64,000 nt of DNA from CAZSAT01 sp964604675 (lineage in GTDB: Bacteria; Myxococcota_A; UBA796; CAJQPC01): positions 1 to 64,000 of the forward strand of contig CAZSAT010000009.1 of assembly GCA_964604675.1 (NCBI GenBank), read 5' to 3'. The position numbers were made by a program, and so were the translations under genes. Within the stretch, counting starts at the first letter, position 1; every line of letters starts with the position of its first letter. Positions 43,760-52,431 of this stretch are shown piece after piece. A model generated the notes under the pieces. The model had not been told where the DNA came from. It did no database searches and saw only the letters and a list, made by a program, of their open reading frames with translations.

Positions 43760-46700
43760 CTACAGGCCCCCGCCCGCGATCACGTACACCGCGCCCCGGT
43801 CGTTGTCGTAGCCCGGCGCGCCGAGCAACAGGTCGCTGTACCCGTCGCCGTTCACGTCCCCCGCGCCGACCGAGCCCAGCTCGTCGCCCGCCGTGGAGGA
43901 GGTGAGCACGAGCCCCGCGTCGGAGAGCGGCAGGGTGCCCGACCAGGTGTCCCCGTAGACCAACCAGGCACGTCCGGCGTTGGTGGCCAGGTCGTCGTTG
44001 TGGGGGCTGCCGACCAGCACGTCGAGCGCGCCGTCGCCGTCGACATCACCGGCCGCCGCCACACGACCGCCCGCGTCCTGCTCCCCGTCGCCCTCGAGCA
44101 CCGCGTCGCCCTCCAGGGTCCAGGCCGGCGTGTCGGCGCCCAGCAGCACCAGCACACGGCCGTTGTCGGACGTGGTGCCGTCGAGGGCATCGGCGCCACG
44201 CATCCCGGCGAGCAGATCGTCGTAGCCGTCGTCGTCGAGGTCGCCGGCCGCCGCGAGGCTGCCCGCCTCCCCGAGCCACGCCGAGCTGTTGGGGCCGTCC
44301 AGGTGGAGGTCGGCATCCGACAACGACAGGTCGCTGCTGAGCGGCCCGAGCACCAGGAACAGGGCGCCGGCGTTCGTGGCGGCCCCGTCGTCGTCGGGGG
44401 CGCCGACCACGGCGTCGTCGAAGCCGTCGCCGTCGACGTCCAGCGCCGCCACCTCCTCACCGGTGTTCGCGGACGCGGTCCCCGAGAGCAGCACGGCCGT
44501 GGTGTCGGTCGCATCCGTGATCGGGCCGGCGTAGACGTACGCGCCGCCCACCGCCACGCCCGTGCTGTCCTTGCGCCCGGCCGCTCCCACGAGCAGACCG
44601 CCCTGCAGGGCCACCACCGAACCGAGCTCGTCGTCGGGCTCGCCGTCGATGCACGCGACGTCGGCCTGCACGAGCTCGCCGAGGTCGGCGGCGTCGAGCA
44701 GGCAGACCACGCCCTGACCGTCGCTCGCGGACGGCCCTGCGATCCCGACCTCGTCGAGCCCGTCGTCGTCGATGTCGCCGAGCAGGGTGACGTCGGCCCC
44801 CAGGGAGGCCGCGTCGCCCTGCACCCGCGCCGCAGCGAGGCTGCCGAGGTCCCCGCTCGTGTCGAGTGGCCCGAACACCAGCCACGCGGCGTCCGCACCG
44901 GGACCCGCCGTGACCAGGTCGAGCACCCCGTCCCCGTCGAGGTCGCCGACCGCGAGGTGGTCGCCCGCGTCGTCCTGGGTCGCCTCACCCGTGAGGAGCG
45001 CCGAAGAGAGCACCAGCGCGCTGCTCTCCCCCGAGAGGCTGCAGCCAGACGGCGTGCCGTCGCAGTCGTCGTCGACGCCGTTCTGGCAGATCTCGCTCGC
45101 GCCGGGGTTCGTGGACGCCGTGGTGTCGTCGCAGTCCTCGTCCGGTCCGGGGTAGCCGTCGCCATCCTGATCGTCGTCGTTGCCGTCGCAGTCCTGATCC
45201 GTGCCGTCGTACCAGGTCTCGGACGCACCCGGCGACACCGCCGCGTCGGCGTCGTCGCAGTCGGACCCGCCGTGGGCGAGGGAGCTGTAGCCGTCGACGT
45301 CCGCGTCGAAGTCGTCGTCGCCCCCGCAGTCGCTGTCCACGCCGTCGTACCAGGTGTCGGAGGCGCCCACGTGCACCGACGCGTCGCCATCGTCACAGTC
45401 GGTGCCCTGAGGGCTCACCTGGAAGCCGTCCGCGTCGGCGTCGAAGTCGTCGTCGCCCGCACAGTCCGAGTCCGTGCCGTCGTACCAGGTGTCGACTGCG
45501 GCGCTGTGCACGCTCGCGTCGGCGTCGTCGCAGTCGCCACCGCCGAGGGCCTCGGCCGGGTCGCCGTCGAGGTCCTGGTCCGCGTCGTTGCCGTCACAGT
45601 CCTGATCCGTGCCGTCGTACCAGATCTCGGCGAGGGTGGAGGCCCGGCTGGGGTCCTGGTCGTCGCAGTCGCCTCCTTCGTAGTCGACGCTCCGATCGCC
45701 GTCGCCGTCCGCGTCGAAGTCGTCCGCGCCATCGCAGTCTGCGTCGATCCGGTCGTACCAGGTCTCCGCGGTCCCCGGGCTGGCCAGGGGGTCGGTGTCG
45801 TCGCAGTCGTCGGCGACCCCGTAGCCGTCCCCGTCCTGGTCGTCGTCGCGGCCGTCGCAGTCCTGGTCGACGCCGTCGTACCAGAGCTCGGTGGCGTCCG
45901 GCGACACCGCCGGGTCCGTGTCGTCGCAGTCGCTTCCGAGCGGGAGGCGCTGGTGACCGTCGGCGTCGGCGTCCTGGTCGTCGTCGCCTGCGCAGTCCTG
46001 GTCGACGCCGTCGTACCAGGTCTCGGTGGCGTCCGGCGACACGGCGGCGTCGGTGTCGTCGCAGTCGTCGGCGATCCCGTAGCCGTCCCCGTCGACGTCG
46101 TCGTCCACCCCGTCGCAGTCCTGGTCGGTGCCGTCGTACCAGGTCTCGGTGGCGTCGGGATGGACGGCCGCGTCGCCGTCGTCGCAGTCGGTCGCGTCCG
46201 TCGCGTAGCCCGAGGGATCGCACACCTCGTGCTCCGCGTCTGGATCCCCGAACCCGTCTCCGTCGCTGTCGTCGTAGACGGTGAAGAGGCCGAGGTCCTC
46301 GTCCGTGGCGTCGTCGCAGTCGTCGTCGACCTCGTTGCAGGCCTCGACGGCCTCGGGGTGCACCCCGTCGTCGGCGTCGTCGCAGTCCCCGTCCACGGCG
46401 CTCCAGCCGGCGCCGGCGGCGCAGCCCGTGGAGGTGGGCTCGGCCCCGAAGCCGTCGCCGTCGCCATCGGTGTAGACCGTGATCGCGTCGCTCGGGTCCT
46501 CGTCGACCGTGGCGTCGCAGTCGTCGTCCAGCCCGTTGCAGCGCTCCGTGGCGGCGGGGTGGACGGCGCCCGACGTGTCGTCGCAGTCGCCGGCGACCGC
46601 CGAATGCCCCGACCGCAGCTCACAGAGCTCCACGGCCTCCCCGCCAAAGCCGTCGCCGTCGTCGTCGACGTAGAAGGTGGAGGTGTCCTCGTCCTCGAGC

Positions 46701-47284
46701 CCGTCGCAGTCATCGTCGACGCCGTTGCAGAGCTCCTCGGCGCCGGGGTGGGTGCTCGCGGCCGCGTCGTCGCAGTCGGTGCTGTTGGCGACGCGACCCG
46801 ACCCGGGGTCACACAGCTCGACCCCATCGTCCGGGTCGCCGTAGCCGTCGCCGTCGGCGTCGAGGTACCACGCGAGCTCCAGGTTCTCGTCGACCCGCTC
46901 GTCGCAGTCGTCGTCGACGCCGTCGCACACCTCGGTGGCGTGCGGATGCACGTCGGAGTCGGCGTCGTCGCAGTCGGTGGCGTCGTCGATGGCGCCGTCC
47001 GGCGGCGCGCAGGCCAGGGTCACCGCGTCGGGATCGCCGTAGCCGTCGGCGTCGGCGTCGGCGTACCAGGCGCGCTCGAGCCCCTCGTCGGTCAGCTCGT
47101 CGCAGTCGTTGTCCAGCCCATCGCAGAGCTCGGGCGCCGCCGGGTGGACGGCCGGGTCGGCGTCGTCGCAGTCCTCGGACGCCGCCCAGTGGTCCCCGTC
47201 CGCGTCGAGCTTGGTCGCGTAGCCGCTGTCTTCCGCGCCCTCGGGAAGGCAGCCCGTGGCCAGCAGCAGCAGGAACAGCGTCAC
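43760..47284 (-). CDS. Giant lipoprotein: 14 MopE-type repeats plus FG-GAP propeller
   Basis: 1174 residues. MTLFLLLLATGCLPEGAEDS is a clear lipoprotein signal (LATGC). Fourteen DCDD units fill residues about 30-750. The first six have the AWYADADADGYGDPD form; the later eight switch to the shorter ETWYDGTDQDCDGNDDDQDG form, so the array has two repeat dialects. After a linker with paired Cys come seven propeller repeats (VGDLDGDGVLDLVTAGPG and relatives, one degenerate). Predicted to bind many divalent ions on the cell surface. The gene is convergent with the oxidoreductase gene and divergent from the E1 gene. Confidence 0.9.
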   Translation of the reverse strand: MTLFLLLLATGCLPEGAEDSGYATKLDADGDHWAASEDCDDADPAVHPAAPELCDGLDNDCDELTDEGLERAWYADADADGYGDPDAVTLACAPPDGAIDDATDCDDADSDVHPHATEVCDGVDDDCDERVDENLELAWYLDADGDGYGDPDDGVELCDPGSGRVANSTDCDDAAASTHPGAEELCNGVDDDCDGLEDEDTSTFYVDDDGDGFGGEAVELCELRSGHSAVAGDCDDTSGAVHPAATERCNGLDDDCDATVDEDPSDAITVYTDGDGDGFGAEPTSTGCAAGAGWSAVDGDCDDADDGVHPEAVEACNEVDDDCDDATDEDLGLFTVYDDSDGDGFGDPDAEHEVCDPSGYATDATDCDDGDAAVHPDATETWYDGTDQDCDGVDDDVDGDGYGIADDCDDTDAAVSPDATETWYDGVDQDCAGDDDQDADADGHQRLPLGSDCDDTDPAVSPDATELWYDGVDQDCDGRDDDQDGDGYGVADDCDDTDPLASPGTAETWYDRIDADCDGADDFDADGDGDRSVDYEGGDCDDQDPSRASTLAEIWYDGTDQDCDGNDADQDLDGDPAEALGGGDCDDADASVHSAAVDTWYDGTDSDCAGDDDFDADADGFQVSPQGTDCDDGDASVHVGASDTWYDGVDSDCGGDDDFDADVDGYSSLAHGGSDCDDADAAVSPGASETWYDGTDQDCDGNDDDQDGDGYPGPDEDCDDTTASTNPGASEICQNGVDDDCDGTPSGCSLSGESSALVLSSALLTGEATQDDAGDHLAVGDLDGDGVLDLVTAGPGADAAWLVFGPLDTSGDLGSLAAARVQGDAASLGADVTLLGDIDDDGLDEVGIAGPSASDGQGVVCLLDAADLGELVQADVACIDGEPDDELGSVVALQGGLLVGAAGRKDSTGVAVGGAYVYAGPITDATDTTAVLLSGTASANTGEEVAALDVDGDGFDDAVVGAPDDDGAATNAGALFLVLGPLSSDLSLSDADLHLDGPNSSAWLGEAGSLAAAGDLDDDGYDDLLAGMRGADALDGTTSDNGRVLVLLGADTPAWTLEGDAVLEGDGEQDAGGRVAAAGDVDGDGALDVLVGSPHNDDLATNAGRAWLVYGDTWSGTLPLSDAGLVLTSSTAGDELGSVGAGDVNGDGYSDLLLGAPGYDNDRGAVYVIAGGGL

Positions 47285-47368
47285 CAGGGGGATTGTACCC
47301 GCCCACGGCGCCAGCCAGAGCCCCCGCCCACCGACCGGTTAGATCGCCGGCGAACTCCAGGAGCGACG

Positions 47369-49597
47369 ATGGCCACGGCTCAGACCGACAACGGCACCTC
47401 CAGCCACCCGCCCGTCAGCGAGGGCGCCGTGCCCACCGCCGACGAGCTCCGGCTGGCCTACGAGGTCGCGGTGACCTCCCGCGCGCTCGAAGAGCACATC
47501 GTGCGGCTCGCGTCGCGCGGCGAGGTGAAGTTCGCGATCTGGGGCCCCGGCGAGGAGGTGCACGGCACCGCCACCGCGCTCGCGCTGAGCCACGTGGTGC
47601 CCGTGGAGAGGTTCGGCATCGTGCCGCACTACCGCTCCGGTTCGATGATCGCGATGTGGTGCGCGATCCACGGCTACGAGCACTTCTCCCGGGACGTGCT
47701 CCGTCAGCAGTTCTCCAAGGACTCCGACAAGATGAGCCGCGGGCGCCAGATGGTGAACCACCTGGTCCTCCCCGACCTCGGGGTGCTGCCGGTGCAGAGC
47801 CCCGTGGGCATGCAGCTGGGCAAGGCCGCCGGCTACGCGCTGGGCTTCCAGAAGAAGGGCGTGGAAGGCGCGGTCGTCGTGGGCATCGTCGGCGACGGCA
47901 CCACGGCCGAAGGCGACATGCACGACACGATGAACGCGGCCAGCGTGTGGAGCCTGCCGCTCATCGTGATGGTCACCGACAACGGCGTGGCCATCTCCAC
48001 CACACCGGACGAGGGGCGGGGCATCAAGGACTTCGCCGCCTACGCGAAGGGCTTCGGCGTGAAGCACTTCTCGTGCGACGGCCGCGACTTCATGGAGACC
48101 TACACGGTCACCCGCGAAGCGGCCGAGTACGTGCGCGACGAAGGCAAGCCCGTGCTGATGCACGTGCACAGCCTGCCGCGCTTCAACGGCCACTCGTCGG
48201 CGGCCGACATGACCTTCGACCTGAGCCAGCAGGACCCGATCCTCGGCTTTGGCCAGGACCTCGTGGCCCAGAGCTACCTCGAGGACGCCGACATCATGAA
48301 GCGGCTCACGGGCACCGAGGGCCGTGACTTCTTCGCGCACCACGACCTCGGCAAGGTGATGGGCCGCCGCGACGAGGAGCTGCAGGCCATGCTCCGCGAG
48401 GTCAAGGCCGAGCCCGACCCGCCGATCGACAGCCTCCCGGACCACATCTTCGCGCCCTTCCCGGAGGTCAGCGAGCCCGCGCCGAGCGACCGCACCACCG
48501 CGGTCACCTACGGCGGCGCGATCCGCTCGGCGATGAAGCGCCTGCTCGACCGCACCGACAAGACCGCGTTCATCACGGGGCAGGACGTCGGCAAGCTCGG
48601 CGGGGTCATGCAGGCCACCGCCGGCCTCAAGAACGCCCACGACCAGCGGGTCACCGACGCGCCCCTCAACGAGCCGCTGATCGTCGGCACGGCCATGGGT
48701 GCAGGGCTCCACCCCGACGTGCATGCCCTCCCGGAGATCCAGTTCGGGGACTACAGCCTGAACGCCTTCCACTGGCTGGTCCACCTGGGCAACCTGCACT
48801 GGACGACCAACGGCGTCAGCAGCTGCCGGATGGTGCTGCGCATGCCCACCGACCCCTTCGGCGGCGGTGCGGTCTACCACTCGATGTCGCTCGACGGCTA
48901 CTTCACGCCGATCCCCGGGCTCGTCATCGTGATGCCCTCCACCAGCTGGGACGTGTACGGCCTGCTGATGACCGCCGGCGACTACGACGGCCCGGTGATC
49001 TGCCTCGAGCCGAAGTGGATGTACCGGCAGTACTTGGGCCCCGCGTTCGCGAACGAGCCCACGGAGGCCGACGCCATCGCCGCCCTGAAGCGGAACGTGA
49101 TGCGCGGCGGCATCCCCGAGCTCCCGGAAGAACACCGGGTCCCCTTCGGAAAGGGCACCGTGCGTCGCGCCGGCACCGACGTGACCGTGGTCGCCTGGGG
49201 CCGCGCCGTGTGGACGGCGCTGGCGTCCGCGGGGCGCCTGGCGAAGGAAGGCGTGAGCGCCGAGGTCATCGACCTCCGCACGCTGGTGCCGCCCGACCTC
49301 GAGCTGATCTACGAGAGCGTGGGCCGCACCGGGCGCCTGGTGGTGGCCGCCGAGGACCGCTCCTTCGCAGGCTTCGTGCGCACCATCCAGGGCCACGTGG
49401 TGGAGCGCTTCCCGGGCATGCCCACCCGCGCCTGCGGCCAGAAGAACCTCCCCGGCATCGCCCAGAACCTGAAGCTCGAAGACGCCACGATCCTCTCGGC
49501 CGACGACGTCTCGGTCGCCGTGCGCGAGGTGCTGGGCACCGAGATCCAGGGCAAGGGCGGCTGGGCCTGGGTGCCTCCGCGCTTCTTCGTGAGCTGA
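47369..49597 (+). CDS. 2-oxoacid dehydrogenase E1, alpha and beta subunits fused
   Basis: 742 residues, the sum of the usual alpha (about 360) and beta (about 340) chains. It decarboxylates a 2-oxoacid with thiamine diphosphate and passes the acyl group to a lipoyl E2. Alpha part: AIWGPGEEVHGTATAL, ThDP site GDGTTAEGDMHDTMNAASVW then MVTDNG, RFNGHSSAADMTF. Beta part: FITGQDVGKLGGVMQATAGL, DAPLNEPLIVGTAMGAGLHP with the catalytic Glu region, VIDLRTLVPPDLELI near the end. The split falls at about residue 380. No E2 or E3 gene is adjacent, so the partner is encoded elsewhere; branched-chain, acetoin or pyruvate specificity cannot be decided. Start ATG follows CCAGGAGCG. Confidence 0.92.
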   Translation: MATAQTDNGTSSHPPVSEGAVPTADELRLAYEVAVTSRALEEHIVRLASRGEVKFAIWGPGEEVHGTATALALSHVVPVERFGIVPHYRSGSMIAMWCAIHGYEHFSRDVLRQQFSKDSDKMSRGRQMVNHLVLPDLGVLPVQSPVGMQLGKAAGYALGFQKKGVEGAVVVGIVGDGTTAEGDMHDTMNAASVWSLPLIVMVTDNGVAISTTPDEGRGIKDFAAYAKGFGVKHFSCDGRDFMETYTVTREAAEYVRDEGKPVLMHVHSLPRFNGHSSAADMTFDLSQQDPILGFGQDLVAQSYLEDADIMKRLTGTEGRDFFAHHDLGKVMGRRDEELQAMLREVKAEPDPPIDSLPDHIFAPFPEVSEPAPSDRTTAVTYGGAIRSAMKRLLDRTDKTAFITGQDVGKLGGVMQATAGLKNAHDQRVTDAPLNEPLIVGTAMGAGLHPDVHALPEIQFGDYSLNAFHWLVHLGNLHWTTNGVSSCRMVLRMPTDPFGGGAVYHSMSLDGYFTPIPGLVIVMPSTSWDVYGLLMTAGDYDGPVICLEPKWMYRQYLGPAFANEPTEADAIAALKRNVMRGGIPELPEEHRVPFGKGTVRRAGTDVTVVAWGRAVWTALASAGRLAKEGVSAEVIDLRTLVPPDLELIYESVGRTGRLVVAAEDRSFAGFVRTIQGHVVERFPGMPTRACGQKNLPGIAQNLKLEDATILSADDVSVAVREVLGTEIQGKGGWAWVPPRFFVS

Positions 49598-49633
49598 GCT
49601 CGGGTCCTCGCCTATCGCGCCAGCGCGGCCGGC

Positions 49634-50641
49634 TCAGCTCAGCAGGTCCACGAGCGCGGGAGCGCGGAGCTGCACGGTGTCCTCGCCCAACCGGCGCGAG
49701 TAGCGGATCAGGCCCGCCATCTTCAGCGGCTGGTCGACCTCGGGCACCTCCACGAGGGACTCGCCACGGGACAAGAGCTCCAGCCGCTCCGCGATCAGCG
49801 GGTCGCTCGCCGCGATCTCGAGGGCTCCCCGCAGCTCGTCGGAGAGCTTGCCCAACGCGCGGACCATGCCCGAGTTGGACCGGGGCAGCGCACCGCGCGC
49901 CCGGGCGCCGAAGCCCAGGGCATCGACGAGTGCCGGCATGCCGCCCGTGAAGCGGGCCGCGGCCTCGAGCTGTGCACGCGCCGATGGGCCGGAACGCCCC
50001 ACGATCGCCGCAGCCGCCTCCGCCTCGCCGTAGTCCTGCAGCACCACGCGGGGGGCGTGCTCGATGTGCATCGCCGGCGCCTCCACGGTGCCGGCCAGCA
50101 GGAGCGTGACCCGACGCTCCTCCGGGTGCGCCTCCGCGAAGCGCGCCCACGCCTGCGACAGGTCGTCCAGCACGCTCCACGGCACGAACTCGGCGCCGTG
50201 GGACAAGAGCGCCATCGGCGCGATCGCCTCGTTCTGGGTGCGCTCCAGCATCGTCTCGACGGCGGTTCGGAAGCCCAGGCGGCTCGCCGGCTGTGGCGCG
50301 CGCGCCTCGTTCCAGCTGACCGCATAGAGCTGCGCGAGCACCCGGAGCACGAAGCTCCAGGCCTCGGTCTCGCTGCGCCCCTTGAGCGGACGCAGCGACA
50401 CCGTCCGGCAGGACACACCCGGCTCGCCGACGGCGAGGTCCAGGGCGAGATCCTCGAGGAAGGTCTGGGGGCGTGACCACCGCGGCGTGAGCATGCAGAC
50501 CGGATCCATGCGCCGCAGGTGCGTACGGACCTTGCGGGCGGTCCGCCCGCGCAGCGCGAGCTCGACGTGGTGCTGCTCGGCGTCGAAGGCGCCCTCGCGC
50601 TTCCCCTTGAGGATCGTGAGGCGGCGTGCAAGACGGTTCAT
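49634..50641 (-). CDS. AAA/archaeal-ATPase-like protein with dead P-loop and C-terminal winged helix
   Basis: 335 residues; GCATCCAGGAGCCTCC precedes the ATG. The order of elements resembles a small STAND/archaeal-type ATPase: MDPVCMLTPRWSRPQTFLED sits where a GxRGxGKTxLL loop belongs, but Gly, Gly and Lys-Thr are replaced (W, R, P, Q). RRVTLLLAGTVEAPAM fits sensor 1, LQDYGEAEAAAAIVGRSG the lid helix, and AARFTGGMPALVDALG the usual TGGxPxLL block. A C-terminal winged helix (EVDQPLKMAGLIRYSRRLGE) ends it. ATP hydrolysis is unlikely. It is divergent from a large winged-helix protein with 103 nt between. No named family is recognised. Confidence 0.72.
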   Translation of the reverse strand: MNRLARRLTILKGKREGAFDAEQHHVELALRGRTARKVRTHLRRMDPVCMLTPRWSRPQTFLEDLALDLAVGEPGVSCRTVSLRPLKGRSETEAWSFVLRVLAQLYAVSWNEARAPQPASRLGFRTAVETMLERTQNEAIAPMALLSHGAEFVPWSVLDDLSQAWARFAEAHPEERRVTLLLAGTVEAPAMHIEHAPRVVLQDYGEAEAAAAIVGRSGPSARAQLEAAARFTGGMPALVDALGFGARARGALPRSNSGMVRALGKLSDELRGALEIAASDPLIAERLELLSRGESLVEVPEVDQPLKMAGLIRYSRRLGEDTVQLRAPALVDLLS

Positions 50642-50700
50642 GGAGGCTCCTGGATGCAGGATATGGCGCGAAGTCTTGCCGTGTCAAGAGCACGATGTCC

Positions 50701-50735
50701 CGCGAACGACCCGGGGATCTATCGGTTCGCGATAG
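50701..50735. promoter_or_regulatory. Nested inverted repeats in the divergent promoter
   Basis: CTATCG-gttcg-CGATAG (50719-50735) and CGCGAAC (50701-50707) with GTTCGCG (50725-50731) lie in the 103-nt gap between the dead-ATPase gene and the winged-helix gene. They could be operators for the winged-helix protein. The plus-strand gene has no visible ribosome site, so its mRNA may be leaderless or start within this stretch. Confidence 0.5.
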
Positions 50736-50744
50736 CATCGGACG

Positions 50745-52388
50745 ATGTCCGAGCCGATCGGCCGAAGCCAACGCCTCCCGAACGCCAACAACCCCCGGGT
50801 GCTCACGAGCCTGCTCGAGCGGGTGGCGGAAGGCGTGCGCGGCAGCCGCGCGCTCTCGGAGGCGCTCGAGTGCGACATCCGCACGGTCCAGTACTACCTG
50901 CAGGCAGGCGTCTGGCTGCGCCTGCTGGACGACGACGAGGTGCCCACGCTCACCCCGCTGGGGCTGGAGTACGTGTTCGGTGGGCGGCGGCGGAAGCGCA
51001 TCTATGCGGAGGCGGTCTGGGCGAACGCCACCGTGCGGCACGTGTTCTCGGGTGCCACCAAGCCGCCACCGGCCGCCGAGATCGCCAGCCGGCTCCAGGA
51101 CCTCGACCCCACGCTGGCGCCCACCACCGCCCGGCGCCGTGCCACCGCGGTCCGTGGCCTGGTCTCCCCGGCGCTGCGCTTCAAGCCGAAGCGGGCGGCG
51201 CGAACCGAACAGCTCGCGCTCAGCTTCCCCATGGCGCCCACCACCCAGGTCGCCAAGGTGCTCGCGGAGGTGGACATCCAGCCGGGCGCGCTGCCTGCGC
51301 TCGAGGCGTACGTGTACGTCTACCGCCAGCTGCTCGCGCACGGAGAGCTCGCGCCGGGCCATCTCCGCGCCTTGCTCGACCAGGCCGGCGGCCGGGACTG
51401 TGCGGTGGGCGACTACATCGATCTCGCCCTGAGGCGGGGCGACGCCTGGCGCGTCGGGGAACACCTCGTGGTGAGCCGCGGCGCGGTCGAGCGCCGGGAC
51501 CTCGTCGACGGCGTGCTCGGGGTCGCGTTCTCCGACCCCGCGTACCGCAGCTACGTGAAGCTCACCGCCCAGATCGCGGACGGGCACAACTACGGGCGGC
51601 TCGAGCACGAGCGGAGCAAGCGGCGCTTCGAGGCGTGGGATCGCCGGGTGTTCGGCGAACCCTTGGAGACCCACCGCATCGCGGAGCACCTCGACCGCAT
51701 CCTGCTCGGCCGTCCGATCGACGTCTACCCGCTCGCCGAGCGCCCGGGTCCCGAGCTGCCGCACCGTGCGGAGCCCTTCCTCGACCTGGTCGAAGCCCGC
51801 GGGGTCGCGCTCGCCGCTCCGCCGAGCCTGCGCATCCTCGGCGGCGGCGTGCGGAGCGTGAACCAGGTCCTCCAGAGTGCCCGATCCGCGGTCTCGGCGC
51901 CCATGCCGGTCGACGCCCGGCAGCGCGTGCACGGCGGGCTCGTCGCACCCGGCCAACGCCCGCTCAAGTCCATCCCCGACACCGTGACGCTGCGGCTGCG
52001 AGCGCTGTCCCACGTGCCCCACCTCGCGCTCGTGACCGCGCTCCTCCTGGCCGGGCGACGCGCGGGCTTCCGCTTCAGCCTGGAACACGACGACACGGGC
52101 CTCGCCGTGCTGCGCGAGCGCGAGCACCTCGGGTCGCTCGAGACGCTGCTGGCCGGCTTCTGCGAGGACCGCGGCTGGCTCTTGTCCACCTCCCGCTACA
52201 GCCTCCAAGCGAGCGAGGTCCTCGCGCTGCTCCAACGCCTCGGCGTCGCGACGAAGCTGCGCGACCAGTGGGTGCTCCAGGAAGGGTTCTTCCTGCGGCT
52301 GCACGGTGAGCCCGAGGACCGGGAGCTCTACGAACGGCTGCGTCCGCTGGAGGCGGCCCTCACCGGGTTCCTGGACGGTGTCGCCTGA
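50745..52388 (+). CDS. Winged-helix multi-domain protein, partner of the dead ATPase
   Basis: 547 residues. Two N-terminal winged helices: SRALSEALECDIRTVQYYLQ then LTPLGLEYVF, and PPAAEIASRLQDLDPTLAPT then TARRRATAVRGLV, an arrangement seen in AAA-associated regulatory or restriction-type proteins. A middle alpha/beta region (about 200-330, GDYIDLALRRGDAWRVGEHL, AFSDPAYRSYVKLTAQIADG) and a C-terminal helical domain (HVPHLALVTALLLAGRRAGF, SRYSLQASEVLALLQRLGVA) follow; the last part may be a third winged helix. No catalytic motif was found. Function unknown. The shared intergenic region with the dead-ATPase gene implies joint control. Confidence 0.7.
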   Translation: MSEPIGRSQRLPNANNPRVLTSLLERVAEGVRGSRALSEALECDIRTVQYYLQAGVWLRLLDDDEVPTLTPLGLEYVFGGRRRKRIYAEAVWANATVRHVFSGATKPPPAAEIASRLQDLDPTLAPTTARRRATAVRGLVSPALRFKPKRAARTEQLALSFPMAPTTQVAKVLAEVDIQPGALPALEAYVYVYRQLLAHGELAPGHLRALLDQAGGRDCAVGDYIDLALRRGDAWRVGEHLVVSRGAVERRDLVDGVLGVAFSDPAYRSYVKLTAQIADGHNYGRLEHERSKRRFEAWDRRVFGEPLETHRIAEHLDRILLGRPIDVYPLAERPGPELPHRAEPFLDLVEARGVALAAPPSLRILGGGVRSVNQVLQSARSAVSAPMPVDARQRVHGGLVAPGQRPLKSIPDTVTLRLRALSHVPHLALVTALLLAGRRAGFRFSLEHDDTGLAVLREREHLGSLETLLAGFCEDRGWLLSTSRYSLQASEVLALLQRLGVATKLRDQWVLQEGFFLRLHGEPEDRELYERLRPLEAALTGFLDGVA

Positions 52389-52431
52389 CCCCGACCCGCG
52401 CCCGGGTAGCTTCCGCTGAGCGGAGAAGCGC

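Noticed and set aside
43980..47300. Long plus-strand frame opposite the giant MopE lipoprotein
   Set aside because: Val/Ala/Arg-rich repeats mirror the DCDD repeats of the true gene on the minus strand.
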